Assembly: GCA_036502625.1 (NCBI GenBank)
Contig: DASXYG010000048.1
Coordinates: 1 to 8,130 of the forward strand
DNA length: 8,130 bases
Direction of reading: 5' to 3'
Source of the DNA: DASXYG01 sp036502625
GTDB lineage: Bacteria; Actinomycetota; Actinomycetes; Streptosporangiales; Streptosporangiaceae
Within the stretch, counting starts at the first letter, position 1. Every line of letters begins with the position of its first letter. Under the pieces are notes generated by a model, which saw only the letters and a program-made list of their open reading frames with translations, made no database searches and was not told the origin of the DNA. Positions 1-6,308 of this stretch are shown piece after piece. Both the position numbers and the translations under genes were made by a program.

Positions 1-608
1 CGGCCGTCGGGGGCGGTGGGGGCCGGGGCGGTGGGCGGGCGGCCATCGGGCGTGGTCTTGTCGGTTGGTAGTGGGGCTCGGGCGAGGCGGGTGAGGGATG
101 TGCGCATGAGGGTGTCGTAGAGGATGGTGCGGTCCGTGAAGGCGGTGATCAGGGACTGTTCGTGGGGTGGGCGGGTGGCGTAGGCGCTCTCCGCGTGGAT
201 GCGGGCGCGGAGCGTCTCCGGGGCGGCGGTCAGCCAGACCGCGGCGATGTCCGGGCCGGTCAGGCGTACGGCGAGGTCCGGCCAGACGCCCGAGCCCTCC
301 AGTACGAGGCCGCCCTCGGCCGCCGCGACGGTCTCCGCGACGCGCGGCCACATGCCACCCACGGGCGCGTCCGCGACCGGGTCCCAGCCGTAGTGGCGGA
401 GCTGCGCCACCACCAGCTCCTCGGCGCCGAGCGACCGGTAGTGCGCGACCACGTGCTCCGGCAGCGGACCGTCCGTACGCCACGGCCGCCCCGGATGCCG
501 CCCGAGCCGGTCGGTCGTGACGTACGCCCAGCCCAGCCGGTCCGCGATCGCCCGCGCCACGGTGGACTTCCCGGTGTGCGACGTGCCGCCGACCAAGAGG
601 ATCCGCAT
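1..608 (-). CDS. P-loop kinase/ATPase-like protein (3' end beyond window)
   Basis: The frame opens at an ATG at 608 and stays open to the left edge, so at least 202 residues are present and the C-terminus is missing. The N-terminus is a beta strand followed by a Walker A loop, GGTSHTGKST (residues 7-16). TTDRLGRHPGRPW follows at about 31-43, where small-molecule kinases often place a substrate-binding Asp. LVLEGSGVWPD further on resembles the Walker B/EG strand of 2-phosphoglycerate kinase-like and shikimate kinase-like proteins, and an Arg-containing helix (ETLRARIHAES) could be the lid. The last visible residues form a Pro/Thr/Ala-rich tail, so the folded domain is probably complete. GGGGG lies 2 nt before the ATG as a weak ribosome site. 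The gene lies 76 nt downstream of the sigma factor on the same strand and could be read from that transcript. The fold is fairly certain; the substrate is not. Confidence 0.8.
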   Translation of the reverse strand, partial: MRILLVGGTSHTGKSTVARAIADRLGWAYVTTDRLGRHPGRPWRTDGPLPEHVVAHYRSLGAEELVVAQLRHYGWDPVADAPVGGMWPRVAETVAAAEGGLVLEGSGVWPDLAVRLTGPDIAAVWLTAAPETLRARIHAESAYATRPPHEQSLITAFTDRTILYDTLMRTSLTRLARAPLPTDKTTPDGRPPTAPAPTAPDG

Positions 609-638
609 GACCCCCGATTATCGGCGCGATGAGTTCCC

Positions 639-660
639 GCCGCGCCCGGGGCCCCGCGGC
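639..660 (-). terminator. Weak stem-loop after the sigma gene, possible terminator
   Basis: GCCGCG (639-644) and CGCGGC (655-660) form a perfect 6-bp stem around a 10-nt loop. It starts 24 nt past the sigma-factor stop codon in the short gap before the kinase gene. No T-run follows on the minus strand, so it would be an atypical terminator at best, and GC-rich inverted repeats arise easily by chance here. Confidence 0.25.
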
Positions 661-684
661 CGCGCACGTCGTCCTCACGCGCGG

Positions 685-1923
685 CTAGGGGCCCCGGCCG
701 AGCGCGTCGCGGCGGCCGGCCAGGTGGGCGCGTTCGGCCTCGTTGCCGGTCGCGGCGATGGCCGCGTCGTACGCCGCAACCGCCTCGCCCGTACGCCCCA
801 GGCGGCGGAGCAGGTCGGCGCGCACGGCGTGGAACACGTGGTACGCACCCAGGTCGAGCGCCTCCACCAGCGGCAGCGCCGCCTCAGCGCCGTGCACCTC
901 CGCGACCGCGACCGCCCGGTTGAGCGCCACCACCGGCGCCGGCGCGACGATCATGAGCTGGTCGTACAGCGCGAGCACCTGCCCCCAGTCGGTGTCCGCC
1001 ACCGTGGGCGCCGCGCTGTGCACCGCGTTGATCGCGGCCTGGATCTGGTACGGCCCGGGATCGTTGCGCCGCAGGCAGCGGCGTACGAGCGCCTGCCCCT
1101 CGGCGATCAGCGCCGGATCCCACCGGGCGCGGTCCTGCTCGGGCAGCGGCACGAGCGCCCCGTCCGGCCCGGTCCGCGCCGCGCGCCGCGACTCGGTGAG
1201 CAGCATCAGCGCGAGCAGCCCGGCGACCTCGGGCTCGTCCGGCATCAGCGCGGCCAGCAGGCGGCCGAGCCTGATCGCCTCCGCGCACAGGTCGCCGCGG
1301 GTCAGGCTGTCGCCGTACGTCGCCGTGTGGCCCTCGTTGAAGACCAGGTAGACGACGGCGAGCACGGCGCGCAGCCGGTCGGGGAGGTCGGCCTCGTACG
1401 GCACGCGGTACGGGATGCCCGCGTCGCGGATCTTCGCCTTCGCGCGCACCAGCCGCTGCGCCATGGTGGGCTCCGGCACGAGGAACGCGCGCGCGATCTC
1501 CGGCGTGGTCAGCCCGCCGAGCAGCCGCAGGGTCAGCGCCACCCGCGCGTTCACGGCGAGCGCCGGGTGGCAGCAGGTGAAGATCAGCCGGAGCCGGTCG
1601 TCGCGCACGGCACCCTCCTCCGCCGGTTCGTCCGCGGCGTGCAGCAGCGCCGCCTCGGCGTGCCGGTCCGCGCGCGTCGCCTCGCGGCGCAGCCGGTCGA
1701 TGGCGCGGTTGCGGGCCGTGGTGATGATCCACCCGGCCGGGCTCGGCGGCATCCCGTCCGCCGGCCACTTCCGCAGCGCCTGGACGAACGCCTCCTGGAC
1801 CGCGTCCTCGGCGACCTCGATCCCGCCGAAGACGCGGACCAGCACGGCGACCGCGCGCCCGTACTCCTCCCGGAACACCCGCCCCACGTCGGCCTGCGAC
1901 ACGGGCGGGCCGGCACCCGGCAC
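685..1923 (-). CDS. ECF42-type RNA polymerase sigma factor with TPR-like C-terminal extension
   Basis: This is an extracytoplasmic-function sigma factor that would direct RNA polymerase to a small set of promoters. Sigma region 2 covers about residues 15-81 (AEDAVQEAFVQALRKWP, then WIITTARNRAIDRLRR). Sigma region 4 covers about 108-166, with the family hallmark FTCCHPAL and the helix-turn-helix LTTPEIARAFLVPEPTMAQRL. About 240 further residues form the extension typical of this group, including YLVFNEGH, LMLLTESRRAAR and the helical GPYQIQAAINAVHSA part with TPR-like repeats. Length (412 aa) is normal for ECF42. The GTG at 1923 is 2 nt past the stop of the YciI gene, which implies translational coupling; a GTG at 1902 (405 aa) is the alternative start. 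No anti-sigma gene is adjacent, as is usual for ECF42, where the extension is thought to control activity. The family call is firm; the inducing signal is unknown. Confidence 0.95.
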   Translation of the reverse strand: MPGAGPPVSQADVGRVFREEYGRAVAVLVRVFGGIEVAEDAVQEAFVQALRKWPADGMPPSPAGWIITTARNRAIDRLRREATRADRHAEAALLHAADEPAEEGAVRDDRLRLIFTCCHPALAVNARVALTLRLLGGLTTPEIARAFLVPEPTMAQRLVRAKAKIRDAGIPYRVPYEADLPDRLRAVLAVVYLVFNEGHTATYGDSLTRGDLCAEAIRLGRLLAALMPDEPEVAGLLALMLLTESRRAARTGPDGALVPLPEQDRARWDPALIAEGQALVRRCLRRNDPGPYQIQAAINAVHSAAPTVADTDWGQVLALYDQLMIVAPAPVVALNRAVAVAEVHGAEAALPLVEALDLGAYHVFHAVRADLLRRLGRTGEAVAAYDAAIAATGNEAERAHLAGRRDALGRGP

Positions 1924-1925
1924 GT

Positions 1926-2276
1926 TCAGCCGGCCTCGCCCTGGAACGGCCACACCTCGATGGGCAGGCCGGTGATCTCGGCCTGGCGCCGCCCGATGCG
2001 CATCGCCGCGTCCAGGTCCGGCACCTTCACGATCGTGAAGCCGCCCAGGTACTCCTTGCCCTCGATGTACGGCCCGTCCGCGACGACCAGCTCGCCGTCG
2101 CGCACCCGCAGCACGGTGGCCGCGTCCGGACCGTACAGCCCCGCACCGAACACCCAGGACCCGCTCGCCTCCAGCTCCGCCCGCACCTTGCCGAGCTCCT
2201 CCATCACCGGCCCCAGCACCTCGGGCGGCGGGATCGGCCCCTTCGGCTGGTACATCGCGATCATGTAGTTCTTCAT
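1926..2276 (-). CDS. YciI/DGPF-domain protein, partner of the ECF42 sigma factor
   Basis: This small cytoplasmic protein (116 aa) is of the YCII-related family, a dimeric ferredoxin-like alpha/beta fold. It begins MKNYMIAMYQPKG. The defining DGPF-type motif is DGPYIEGKE at residues 67-75, with Tyr in place of the usual Phe, followed by the conserved strand YLGGFTIV. Genes of this kind are the standard neighbours and regulatory targets of ECF42 sigma factors. Their biochemical role is not settled; an enzymatic role related to YciI or stress metabolism has been suggested but not shown generally. The ATG at 2276 is chosen because GGGAG lies 5 nt upstream; an upstream ATG at 2324 would place translation before the predicted transcript start. 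It is the first gene of the unit, and its stop is 2 nt from the sigma GTG. Confidence 0.93.
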   Translation of the reverse strand: MKNYMIAMYQPKGPIPPPEVLGPVMEELGKVRAELEASGSWVFGAGLYGPDAATVLRVRDGELVVADGPYIEGKEYLGGFTIVKVPDLDAAMRIGRRQAEITGLPIEVWPFQGEAG

Positions 2277-2294
2277 CACGTCTCCCGTGGGTCC

Positions 2295-2317
2295 GCGGCC
2301 GGGCGCGTCCCGGCCGC
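2295..2317 (-). promoter_or_regulatory. Perfect 9-bp stem-loop in the yciI-sigma leader
   Basis: GCGGCCGGG (2295-2303) and CCCGGCCGC (2309-2317) are exact reverse complements separated by 5 nt. On the minus strand the hairpin would form within the first few nucleotides of the transcript predicted from the promoter at 2326-2354. It ends 18 nt before the YciI start codon and leaves the GGGAG ribosome site free. It could stabilise the 5' end, tune translation, or act as an atypical terminator for lacI read-through. There is no U-run. The structure is visible; its role is inferred. Confidence 0.5.
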
Positions 2318-2325
2318 TCACCACC

Positions 2326-2354
2326 TATACGAGCGTCCCACCCCGGATTCGACA
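2326..2354 (-). promoter_or_regulatory. Candidate ECF42 autoregulated promoter (TGTCGA, 17 nt, CGTATA)
   Basis: On the minus strand TGTCGA occupies 2354-2349, and CGTATA occupies 2331-2326 after a 17-nt spacer. TGTCGA matches the -35 element reported for ECF42 targets in Streptomyces venezuelae. The reported -10 is a short CGA/TC-type motif, which CGTA matches only partly. Transcription would start near 2319-2320, giving a leader of about 43 nt before the YciI gene. Position, orientation and spacing all fit a promoter driven by the sigma factor it serves. Confidence 0.65.
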
Positions 2355-2392
2355 CGAACCGCGGAGGAATTCCGGCCGTACGACGACGGGCG

Positions 2393-3430
2393 TCAGGCGG
2401 GCGCCGCGGTGCTGGCGCGGAGGACGATCTCGGCGGGGAACCGCTCGATCCTGCTGCGGGCCCGCGGCGGCTGGAGGATCAGCTCCATGGCCCGCTCGCC
2501 CATCTCCTCCAGCGGAAGGCGGGCGGTCGTCAGGGCGGGGGTGAGGTCGGCGACGATCGGGATGTCGTCGAAGCCGGCCAGGGACACGTCGGCGGGGACG
2601 CGCACGCCGTGGTCGCGGAACGCGGCGAGCGCGCCGATGGCCATGACGTCGGTGACCGCGAACACGCAGGTCGGCCGGGTGCCGCGGCGGAGCATCTCGG
2701 CCGCGGCCTGGTAGCCGCCGTCGCGGGTGAACGGCGCCTCGATCACCCGGTCCTCCGGCAGCTCGACGCCGGCGTCGGCCAGGGCCGCGCGGAAGCCGGC
2801 CAGCCGGTCGGCGACGGTGGTGAGCGCGCGCGGGCCGGTGAGCACGGCGAACTCGCGGTGGCCGAGATCGGTCAGCGCGCGGGCCAGCGCCGCCGCGCCG
2901 GCCCGGTTCTCCGGCAGCACCGCGTCGACGCGCAGGCTGCGATGGCGGCTGACGACCGCGACCCGGCCGCCGGTGCGGACGTACGGGCCGAGCTCGGCGT
3001 CCATCGCGCGCTCCCATTCGCGGTCCTCGAAGCCGGAGCCGATCAGCAGGACGGCACGCGCGCGCTGGGCGCGCAGCGCCGCGGCGTACGCGATCTCGCG
3101 CGCCGGGTCGCGGAACGTGCTGGCCAGCATGACGAGCTGGTCGTGCTCGGCGGCCACGCGCATGACGCCGCGCGAGATGGCCGCGAAGTACGGGTCGCTG
3201 ACGTCATGGCAGATCACGCCGACGACCTGGCTGGACGCGCGGGCCAGCGCCTGGGCGTGCGCGTTCGGCGCGTACGCGAGCGCGCCCGCCGCGGCCAGCA
3301 CCCGTTCGCGCAGGTCGTCGCGGACGCGGGCGGTGCCGTGCAGCACGCGCGACGCGGTGGCGAGCGAGACGTCGGCGGCGCGCGCGACGTCCTGAAGGGT
3401 CACGTGCGTGCGCTCGCCCGAATCGTCCAC
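2393..3430 (-). CDS. LacI-family transcriptional repressor
   Basis: This is a one-component DNA-binding repressor, 345 aa, a normal LacI-family length. The helix-turn-helix is at residues 10-32 (VTLQDVARAADVSLATASRVL). A hinge follows with YAPN and a Leu at 62 suited to intercalate at a central CpG. From about residue 69 (VVGVICHDVSDPYF) comes a periplasmic-binding-protein-like effector domain. SLAGFDDIPIVADLTPALTT near the C-terminus is characteristic. The effector is probably a small sugar-like molecule, but it cannot be read from the sequence. The GTG at 3430 is chosen because GAGGA lies 7 nt upstream. A longer frame reaches an ATG at 3583 but would run through the divergent promoter and the start of the permease gene. 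The gene is transcribed away from the importer operon, so it most likely controls that operon through the operators at 3517-3541 and perhaps also itself. Confidence 0.95.
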   Translation of the reverse strand: MDDSGERTHVTLQDVARAADVSLATASRVLHGTARVRDDLRERVLAAAGALAYAPNAHAQALARASSQVVGVICHDVSDPYFAAISRGVMRVAAEHDQLVMLASTFRDPAREIAYAAALRAQRARAVLLIGSGFEDREWERAMDAELGPYVRTGGRVAVVSRHRSLRVDAVLPENRAGAAALARALTDLGHREFAVLTGPRALTTVADRLAGFRAALADAGVELPEDRVIEAPFTRDGGYQAAAEMLRRGTRPTCVFAVTDVMAIGALAAFRDHGVRVPADVSLAGFDDIPIVADLTPALTTARLPLEEMGERAMELILQPPRARSRIERFPAEIVLRASTAAPA

Positions 3431-3437
3431 CCGTTCA

Positions 3438-3442
3438 TCCTC
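3438..3442 (-). promoter_or_regulatory. Ribosome binding site fixing the lacI start
   Basis: GAGGA on the minus strand lies 7 nt before the GTG at 3430. No comparable site precedes the in-frame GTG at the very start of the helix-turn-helix. At the upstream GTG-GTC pair, the purine run abuts the codon too closely. Confidence 0.6.
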
Positions 3443-3481
3443 AACTCGTGGCGCGCTCGGCGCGTCGCCGGAGACCACCCC

Positions 3482-3510
3482 TTGACGGCGGCCTGCCGCA
3501 AACTTACCGT
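3482..3510 (+). promoter_or_regulatory. Sigma-70-type promoter of the importer/catabolic operon
   Basis: TTGACG (3482-3487) matches the -35 consensus at five of six positions. After a 17-nt spacer, TACCGT (3505-3510) keeps the T, A and final T of a housekeeping -10 box. The predicted start, near 3517, falls on the first base of the tandem LacI operators and leaves a leader of about 48 nt before the permease gene. This spot is one of few AT-richer patches in the window. Confidence 0.7.
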
Positions 3511-3516
3511 ACGCCT

Positions 3517-3528
3517 GAAAGCGCTTTC
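3517..3528. promoter_or_regulatory. LacI-type operator O1, perfect palindrome
   Basis: GAAAGCGCTTTC is a perfect 12-bp palindrome with a central CpG, the core expected for LacI/GalR proteins whose hinge Leu intercalates at that step. It begins at the predicted transcription start, so binding would block open-complex formation or promoter escape. The adjacent lacI gene is the obvious source of the repressor. Confidence 0.8.
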
Positions 3529-3529
3529 T

Positions 3530-3541
3530 GAATGCGCTTTC
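3530..3541. promoter_or_regulatory. LacI-type operator O2, one mismatch from O1
   Basis: GAATGCGCTTTC repeats the O1 sequence with a single change (A to T at position 4), exactly 13 bp downstream, with one base between the two sites. A second near-copy at this distance is unlikely to be chance. Adjacent sites 13 bp apart put the dimers on different faces of the helix, so binding could be simultaneous or competing. Confidence 0.65.
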
Positions 3542-3554
3542 CGGCCCCTTCCGT

Positions 3555-3560
3555 GGAGGA
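3555..3560 (+). promoter_or_regulatory. Ribosome binding site fixing the permease start
   Basis: GGAGGA ends 4 nt before the ATG at 3565. An earlier in-frame ATG at 3532 sits inside operator O2 with no purine-rich site before it, so 3565 is the start. Confidence 0.8.
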
Positions 3561-3564
3561 CGCC

Positions 3565-4437
3565 ATGGTGAGCCAGGACGCACCGCACGGCCTCGGCCTG
3601 GACGGCCCGACCGCCGGGGTGGCCGTGCGATCGCGGCCCGGCCTGGCCGAGCGGGCCCGCGGGCTGGCCGGGCGTTCGTGGCGGCCGGTCGCGTTCCTGC
3701 TCGTGTGCGGCCTCGCCTGGTGGGCGGTCACCGCGTCCGGGCTGGTCGCGCCGTACCTGGTGCCGTCGCCCGGCCTGACCTTCCACACGATGGCCGCCAA
3801 GTCCGGCTACCTGATGACGCACACCTGGGTGACGGCGTACGAGACCGTGGCCGGCTTCGCGGTCGCGGTCGCCGTGGGGGTCCTGGCCGCGGTGGTCATG
3901 GTCTACTCGTCGTCGGTCGAGAAGACGCTGTACCCGGTGCTGCTGTTCGCCCAGGTCATCCCCAAGATCGCGATCGCGCCGCTGTTCGTCGTGTGGCTCG
4001 GCTTCGGCGCCGGGCCGAAGATCGTCGTCGCGGTGCTCGTGGCGTTCTTCCCGGTGGTCATCGCCATGGTGACCGGGCTGAAGGCGGTCGATCCGGAGAT
4101 GATCGAGCTGTCCGCCACGATGGGCGCGGGCCCGCTGAAGACGTTCGCCAAGATCCGCTTCCCCGCGTCGCTGCCGTACCTGTTCTCCGGCCTGAAGGTG
4201 GCCGTCACGCTGGCCGTCACCGGCGCGGTCGTCGGCGAGTTCGTCGGCGCCAACTCCGGCCTCGGCTTCGTGATCCTCCAGGCCAACGGCAACCTCGACA
4301 CCCCGATGCTGTTCGCCGGGCTGATCATCATGTCGCTGATCGGCGTCGTGCTGTTCGTGCTCGTCGAGCTCGCCGAGCAGCTCCTCCTCCCCTGGCACGC
4401 CAGCCGCCGCGGCGCGGCCGTGACCACCACTTACTGA
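3565..4437 (+). CDS. ABC importer permease, SsuC/TauC/ThiX type
   Basis: This 290-residue inner-membrane protein forms the translocation channel of the importer, most likely as a homodimer because no second permease gene is present. A hydrophilic N-terminus of about 40 residues is followed by six hydrophobic segments, the first near 41-61 (PVAFLLVCGLAWW) and the last near the C-terminus (GLIIMSLIGVVLFVLVEL). The cytoplasmic EAA loop that docks on the ATPase is ELSATMGAGPLKTFAKIRFP at about 181-200, with the conserved Gly at 187. SGLKVAVTLAVTGAVVGEFVGANSGLG style segments after it are typical of nitrate/sulfonate/taurine and ThiX-like permeases rather than sugar (CUT1/CUT2) permeases. It is first in the operon, and the binding-protein gene starts 13 nt after its stop. 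The family is clear; the substrate is not. Confidence 0.94.
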   Translation: MVSQDAPHGLGLDGPTAGVAVRSRPGLAERARGLAGRSWRPVAFLLVCGLAWWAVTASGLVAPYLVPSPGLTFHTMAAKSGYLMTHTWVTAYETVAGFAVAVAVGVLAAVVMVYSSSVEKTLYPVLLFAQVIPKIAIAPLFVVWLGFGAGPKIVVAVLVAFFPVVIAMVTGLKAVDPEMIELSATMGAGPLKTFAKIRFPASLPYLFSGLKVAVTLAVTGAVVGEFVGANSGLGFVILQANGNLDTPMLFAGLIIMSLIGVVLFVLVELAEQLLLPWHASRRGAAVTTTY

Positions 4438-4450
4438 TCAAGGATCCCCG

Positions 4451-5467
4451 ATGACACGTCGCATCGCCGCCGTCACCGTCGCCCTCGTCCCGGTCCTCGC
4501 GCTGGCAACCGCGTGCGGTGGCGGCGGGGAGAAGACGAAGAGCGCGTCCGGCAAGGAGCTCGACAAGGTCACGCTGACGCTCAACTGGTACCCGTACGGC
4601 GAGCACGCGCCGTTCTACTACGGCAAGAAGAAGGGCATCTTCGAGAAGCACGGCATCGCGCTGACGATCAACGCGGGCCAGGGCTCGCAGAAGACCGTGC
4701 AGGCCACCGCCGCCGGGCAGACCGACTTCGGCTGGGCGGACACCTCCTCGCTGCTGCCCGCGGTCGAGAAGGGCATGCCGGTCAAGAGCGTCGGCGTGTT
4801 CCTCCAGACCACGCCCGCGTCCGTGCAGTCGTTCACGGCGAAGGGCATCAAGACGCCCGCGGACCTGCGCGGCAAGCGGATCGCCGGCACCGCGGGCGAC
4901 GCGCTCACCGCGTCGTTCCCCGCGCTGCTCAAGCGCAACGGCATCCCCGCGTCCGCGGTGAAGATCCAGAACACCGACCCGGCCGGGAAGATCGCCGCGG
5001 TGATCTCCGGACGGGTGGACGCGCTGGTCGGGTTCGCCAACGACCAGGGGCCGACGATGGCCGCGAAGTCCGGCAAGCCCGTGTCGTACCTGCGGTTCGC
5101 GAAGTTCGGGCTGAACTACTTCTCCAACGGCCTCATCGCCGGTTCGCGCGAGCTGGCCAACAAGGACCTGGTCACGCGCATGGCGGCGGCGTCGAGTGAG
5201 GCGTGGGCGGCGGCCGAGGGCGACCCGTCGGGCGCGGTGGCCGCGATGAACGGCGCGTCCGCGCAGCTCCCACCGCCGAAGGTGCTGGCCGAGCAGTTCC
5301 GTACGACGCTCACGCTGCTGCACACCCCGGCGACGAAGGGCAAGGCCCCGGGCGTCGACAGCGACGCCGACTGGAAGCAGACCATCAGGATCTTCCAGCA
5401 GACCGGCGTGATCGCGAAGTCCCAGGCGCCGTCGGTGTACTGGGACGCGTCGGTGGCGCCGAAGTGA
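4451..5467 (+). CDS. ABC importer substrate-binding lipoprotein, NMT1/ThiY/SsuA-like
   Basis: This is the extracytoplasmic receptor that captures the substrate and delivers it to the permease, 338 aa. The N-terminus has twin Arg, a hydrophobic stretch and a lipobox-like LATAC with Cys at 22, followed by a Gly-rich linker. It should therefore be lipid-anchored on the outer face of the membrane. The mature domain begins with LNWYPYGEHAPFYYG (44-58) and KKKGIFEKHGI, the signature of NMT1/THI5-like proteins, which in characterised members bind pyrimidine precursors, riboflavin, sulfonates or nitrate. AAGQTDFGWADTSSLLPAVEKG and IKTPADLRGKRIAGT are further family landmarks. AAGGA lies 6 nt before the ATG. 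The stop overlaps the ATPase start. The ligand cannot be named: the Trp-Tyr-His motif resembles ThiY more than SsuA, but that is a weak hint. Confidence 0.94.
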   Translation: MTRRIAAVTVALVPVLALATACGGGGEKTKSASGKELDKVTLTLNWYPYGEHAPFYYGKKKGIFEKHGIALTINAGQGSQKTVQATAAGQTDFGWADTSSLLPAVEKGMPVKSVGVFLQTTPASVQSFTAKGIKTPADLRGKRIAGTAGDALTASFPALLKRNGIPASAVKIQNTDPAGKIAAVISGRVDALVGFANDQGPTMAAKSGKPVSYLRFAKFGLNYFSNGLIAGSRELANKDLVTRMAAASSEAWAAAEGDPSGAVAAMNGASAQLPPPKVLAEQFRTTLTLLHTPATKGKAPGVDSDADWKQTIRIFQQTGVIAKSQAPSVYWDASVAPK

Positions 5468-6285
5468 GCGCCACGGTGAACCCCGAGGTCAGACCGCCGG
5501 ACACGGAGCCGCGTACGGGCACGATCGAGCTGGCCGACATCGCCGTGCGGTTCCGCGGCCGCAGGCGCGAGGTCACCGCGCTGGACGGCATCGGCATGGA
5601 CGTGGCGGCCGGCGAGTTCGTGGCCATCGTGGGGCCGTCGGGCTGCGGGAAGTCGACGCTGCTCAAGCTGGTGGCCGGGCTGCTGAAGCCGTCCGCCGGG
5701 CGGGTGCTGCTGCACGGCGAGCCGGTCACCGGGCCGCGCCACGACATCGGCTACGTGTTCCAGCGCGACGCCCTCCTGGAGTGGCGGACCGCGCGCCGCA
5801 ACATCCTGCTCCAGGCGGAGATGCGCCGGATGCCCGCCGAACGCGCCCGCGAGCGTACGGCCGAGCTGGTCGAGATGACCGGGCTGGCCGGGTTCGAGGA
5901 CGCCTACCCGTACGAGCTGTCCGGCGGCATGCGGCAGCGGGTCGCGCTGTGCCGCGCGCTGCTGCACGAGCCGCCGGTGCTGCTGATGGACGAGCCGTTC
6001 GGCGCGCTCGACGCGCTGACCCGCGAGCAGATGAACATCGAGCTGCGCCGCGTGTGGCGGGCGACCCGGACGACCGTGGTGCTGGTCACGCACTCGATCG
6101 CGGAGGCGGTGTACCTGGCCGACCGGGTGGTCGTGCTGACGCCGCGGCCGGGCACGGTCGCGGACGTCATCGCGACCGGCCTGCCCGCCGACCGCCCGTA
6201 CGCCGCGACGGTGGCCCGCCCGGACTTCGGCCGCGCCACCGCCCGCATCCGCGACCTCCTCGGCGCGCGCACCGCCGCCGACTGA
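5464..6285 (+). CDS. ABC importer ATPase, SsuB/TauB/ThiZ type
   Basis: This cytoplasmic nucleotide-binding subunit powers the importer, 273 aa. All motifs are intact: Walker A GPSGCGKST (57-65), Q-loop Gln 100 in GYVFQRDALLEW, signature LSGGM (152-156), Walker B VLLMDEP (172-178), D-loop ALD (181-183) and H-loop His 210 in VLVTHSIAEAV. The FQ-x-D-x-LLEW pattern and the PRPG segment after the H-loop are typical of the nitrate/sulfonate/taurine class. The GTG at 5464 overlaps the TGA of the binding-protein gene by 4 nt (GTGA), which implies coupled translation. A GTG at 5476 is a less compact alternative. No strong independent ribosome site is visible. Confidence 0.95.
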   Translation: MSATVNPEVRPPDTEPRTGTIELADIAVRFRGRRREVTALDGIGMDVAAGEFVAIVGPSGCGKSTLLKLVAGLLKPSAGRVLLHGEPVTGPRHDIGYVFQRDALLEWRTARRNILLQAEMRRMPAERARERTAELVEMTGLAGFEDAYPYELSGGMRQRVALCRALLHEPPVLLMDEPFGALDALTREQMNIELRRVWRATRTTVVLVTHSIAEAVYLADRVVVLTPRPGTVADVIATGLPADRPYAATVARPDFGRATARIRDLLGARTAAD

Positions 6286-6308
6286 CCGCACCACGGAAAG
6301 GACCGCGC

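Noticed and set aside
617..622. GATAAT on the minus strand as a -10 box for a leaderless kinase transcript
   Set aside because: It lies 8 nt before the ATG, which is attractive, but no -35 element is found 16-19 nt upstream, so the support is one hexamer.
517..2268. A 583-codon rightward open frame opposite the sigma and YciI genes
   Set aside because: Its product is Arg/His/Gln-rich without any recognisable domain, and it lies exactly antisense to two well-matched genes. GC-rich third positions create such frames routinely.
2366..2373. GGAATTCC palindrome upstream of the ECF42 promoter as an activator site
   Set aside because: It is only 8 bp with no extension or second copy, so chance is an adequate explanation.
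3507..3512. TACGGT on the minus strand as the -10 of a lacI promoter overlapping the operators
   Set aside because: Only TTCAGA at 15 nt spacing is available as a -35. Autoregulation of lacI is plausible but not shown by this.
3431..3583. N-terminal extension of the LacI protein to an ATG at 3583
   Set aside because: It would cover the divergent promoter, both operators and the first permease codons, and the added residues are basic and unlike any LacI N-terminus. The GTG at 3430 has a ribosome site.
3400..5323. Two leftward open frames of more than 330 codons opposite the permease and binding-protein genes
   Set aside because: The translations are rich in Arg, Gly, His and Asp with no membrane segments or motifs, while the rightward frames carry full ABC-importer signatures.
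5355..5360. A second TGTCGA (minus strand) as another ECF42 site
   Set aside because: It is inside the binding-protein gene, points leftward and has no gene start downstream that could use it.
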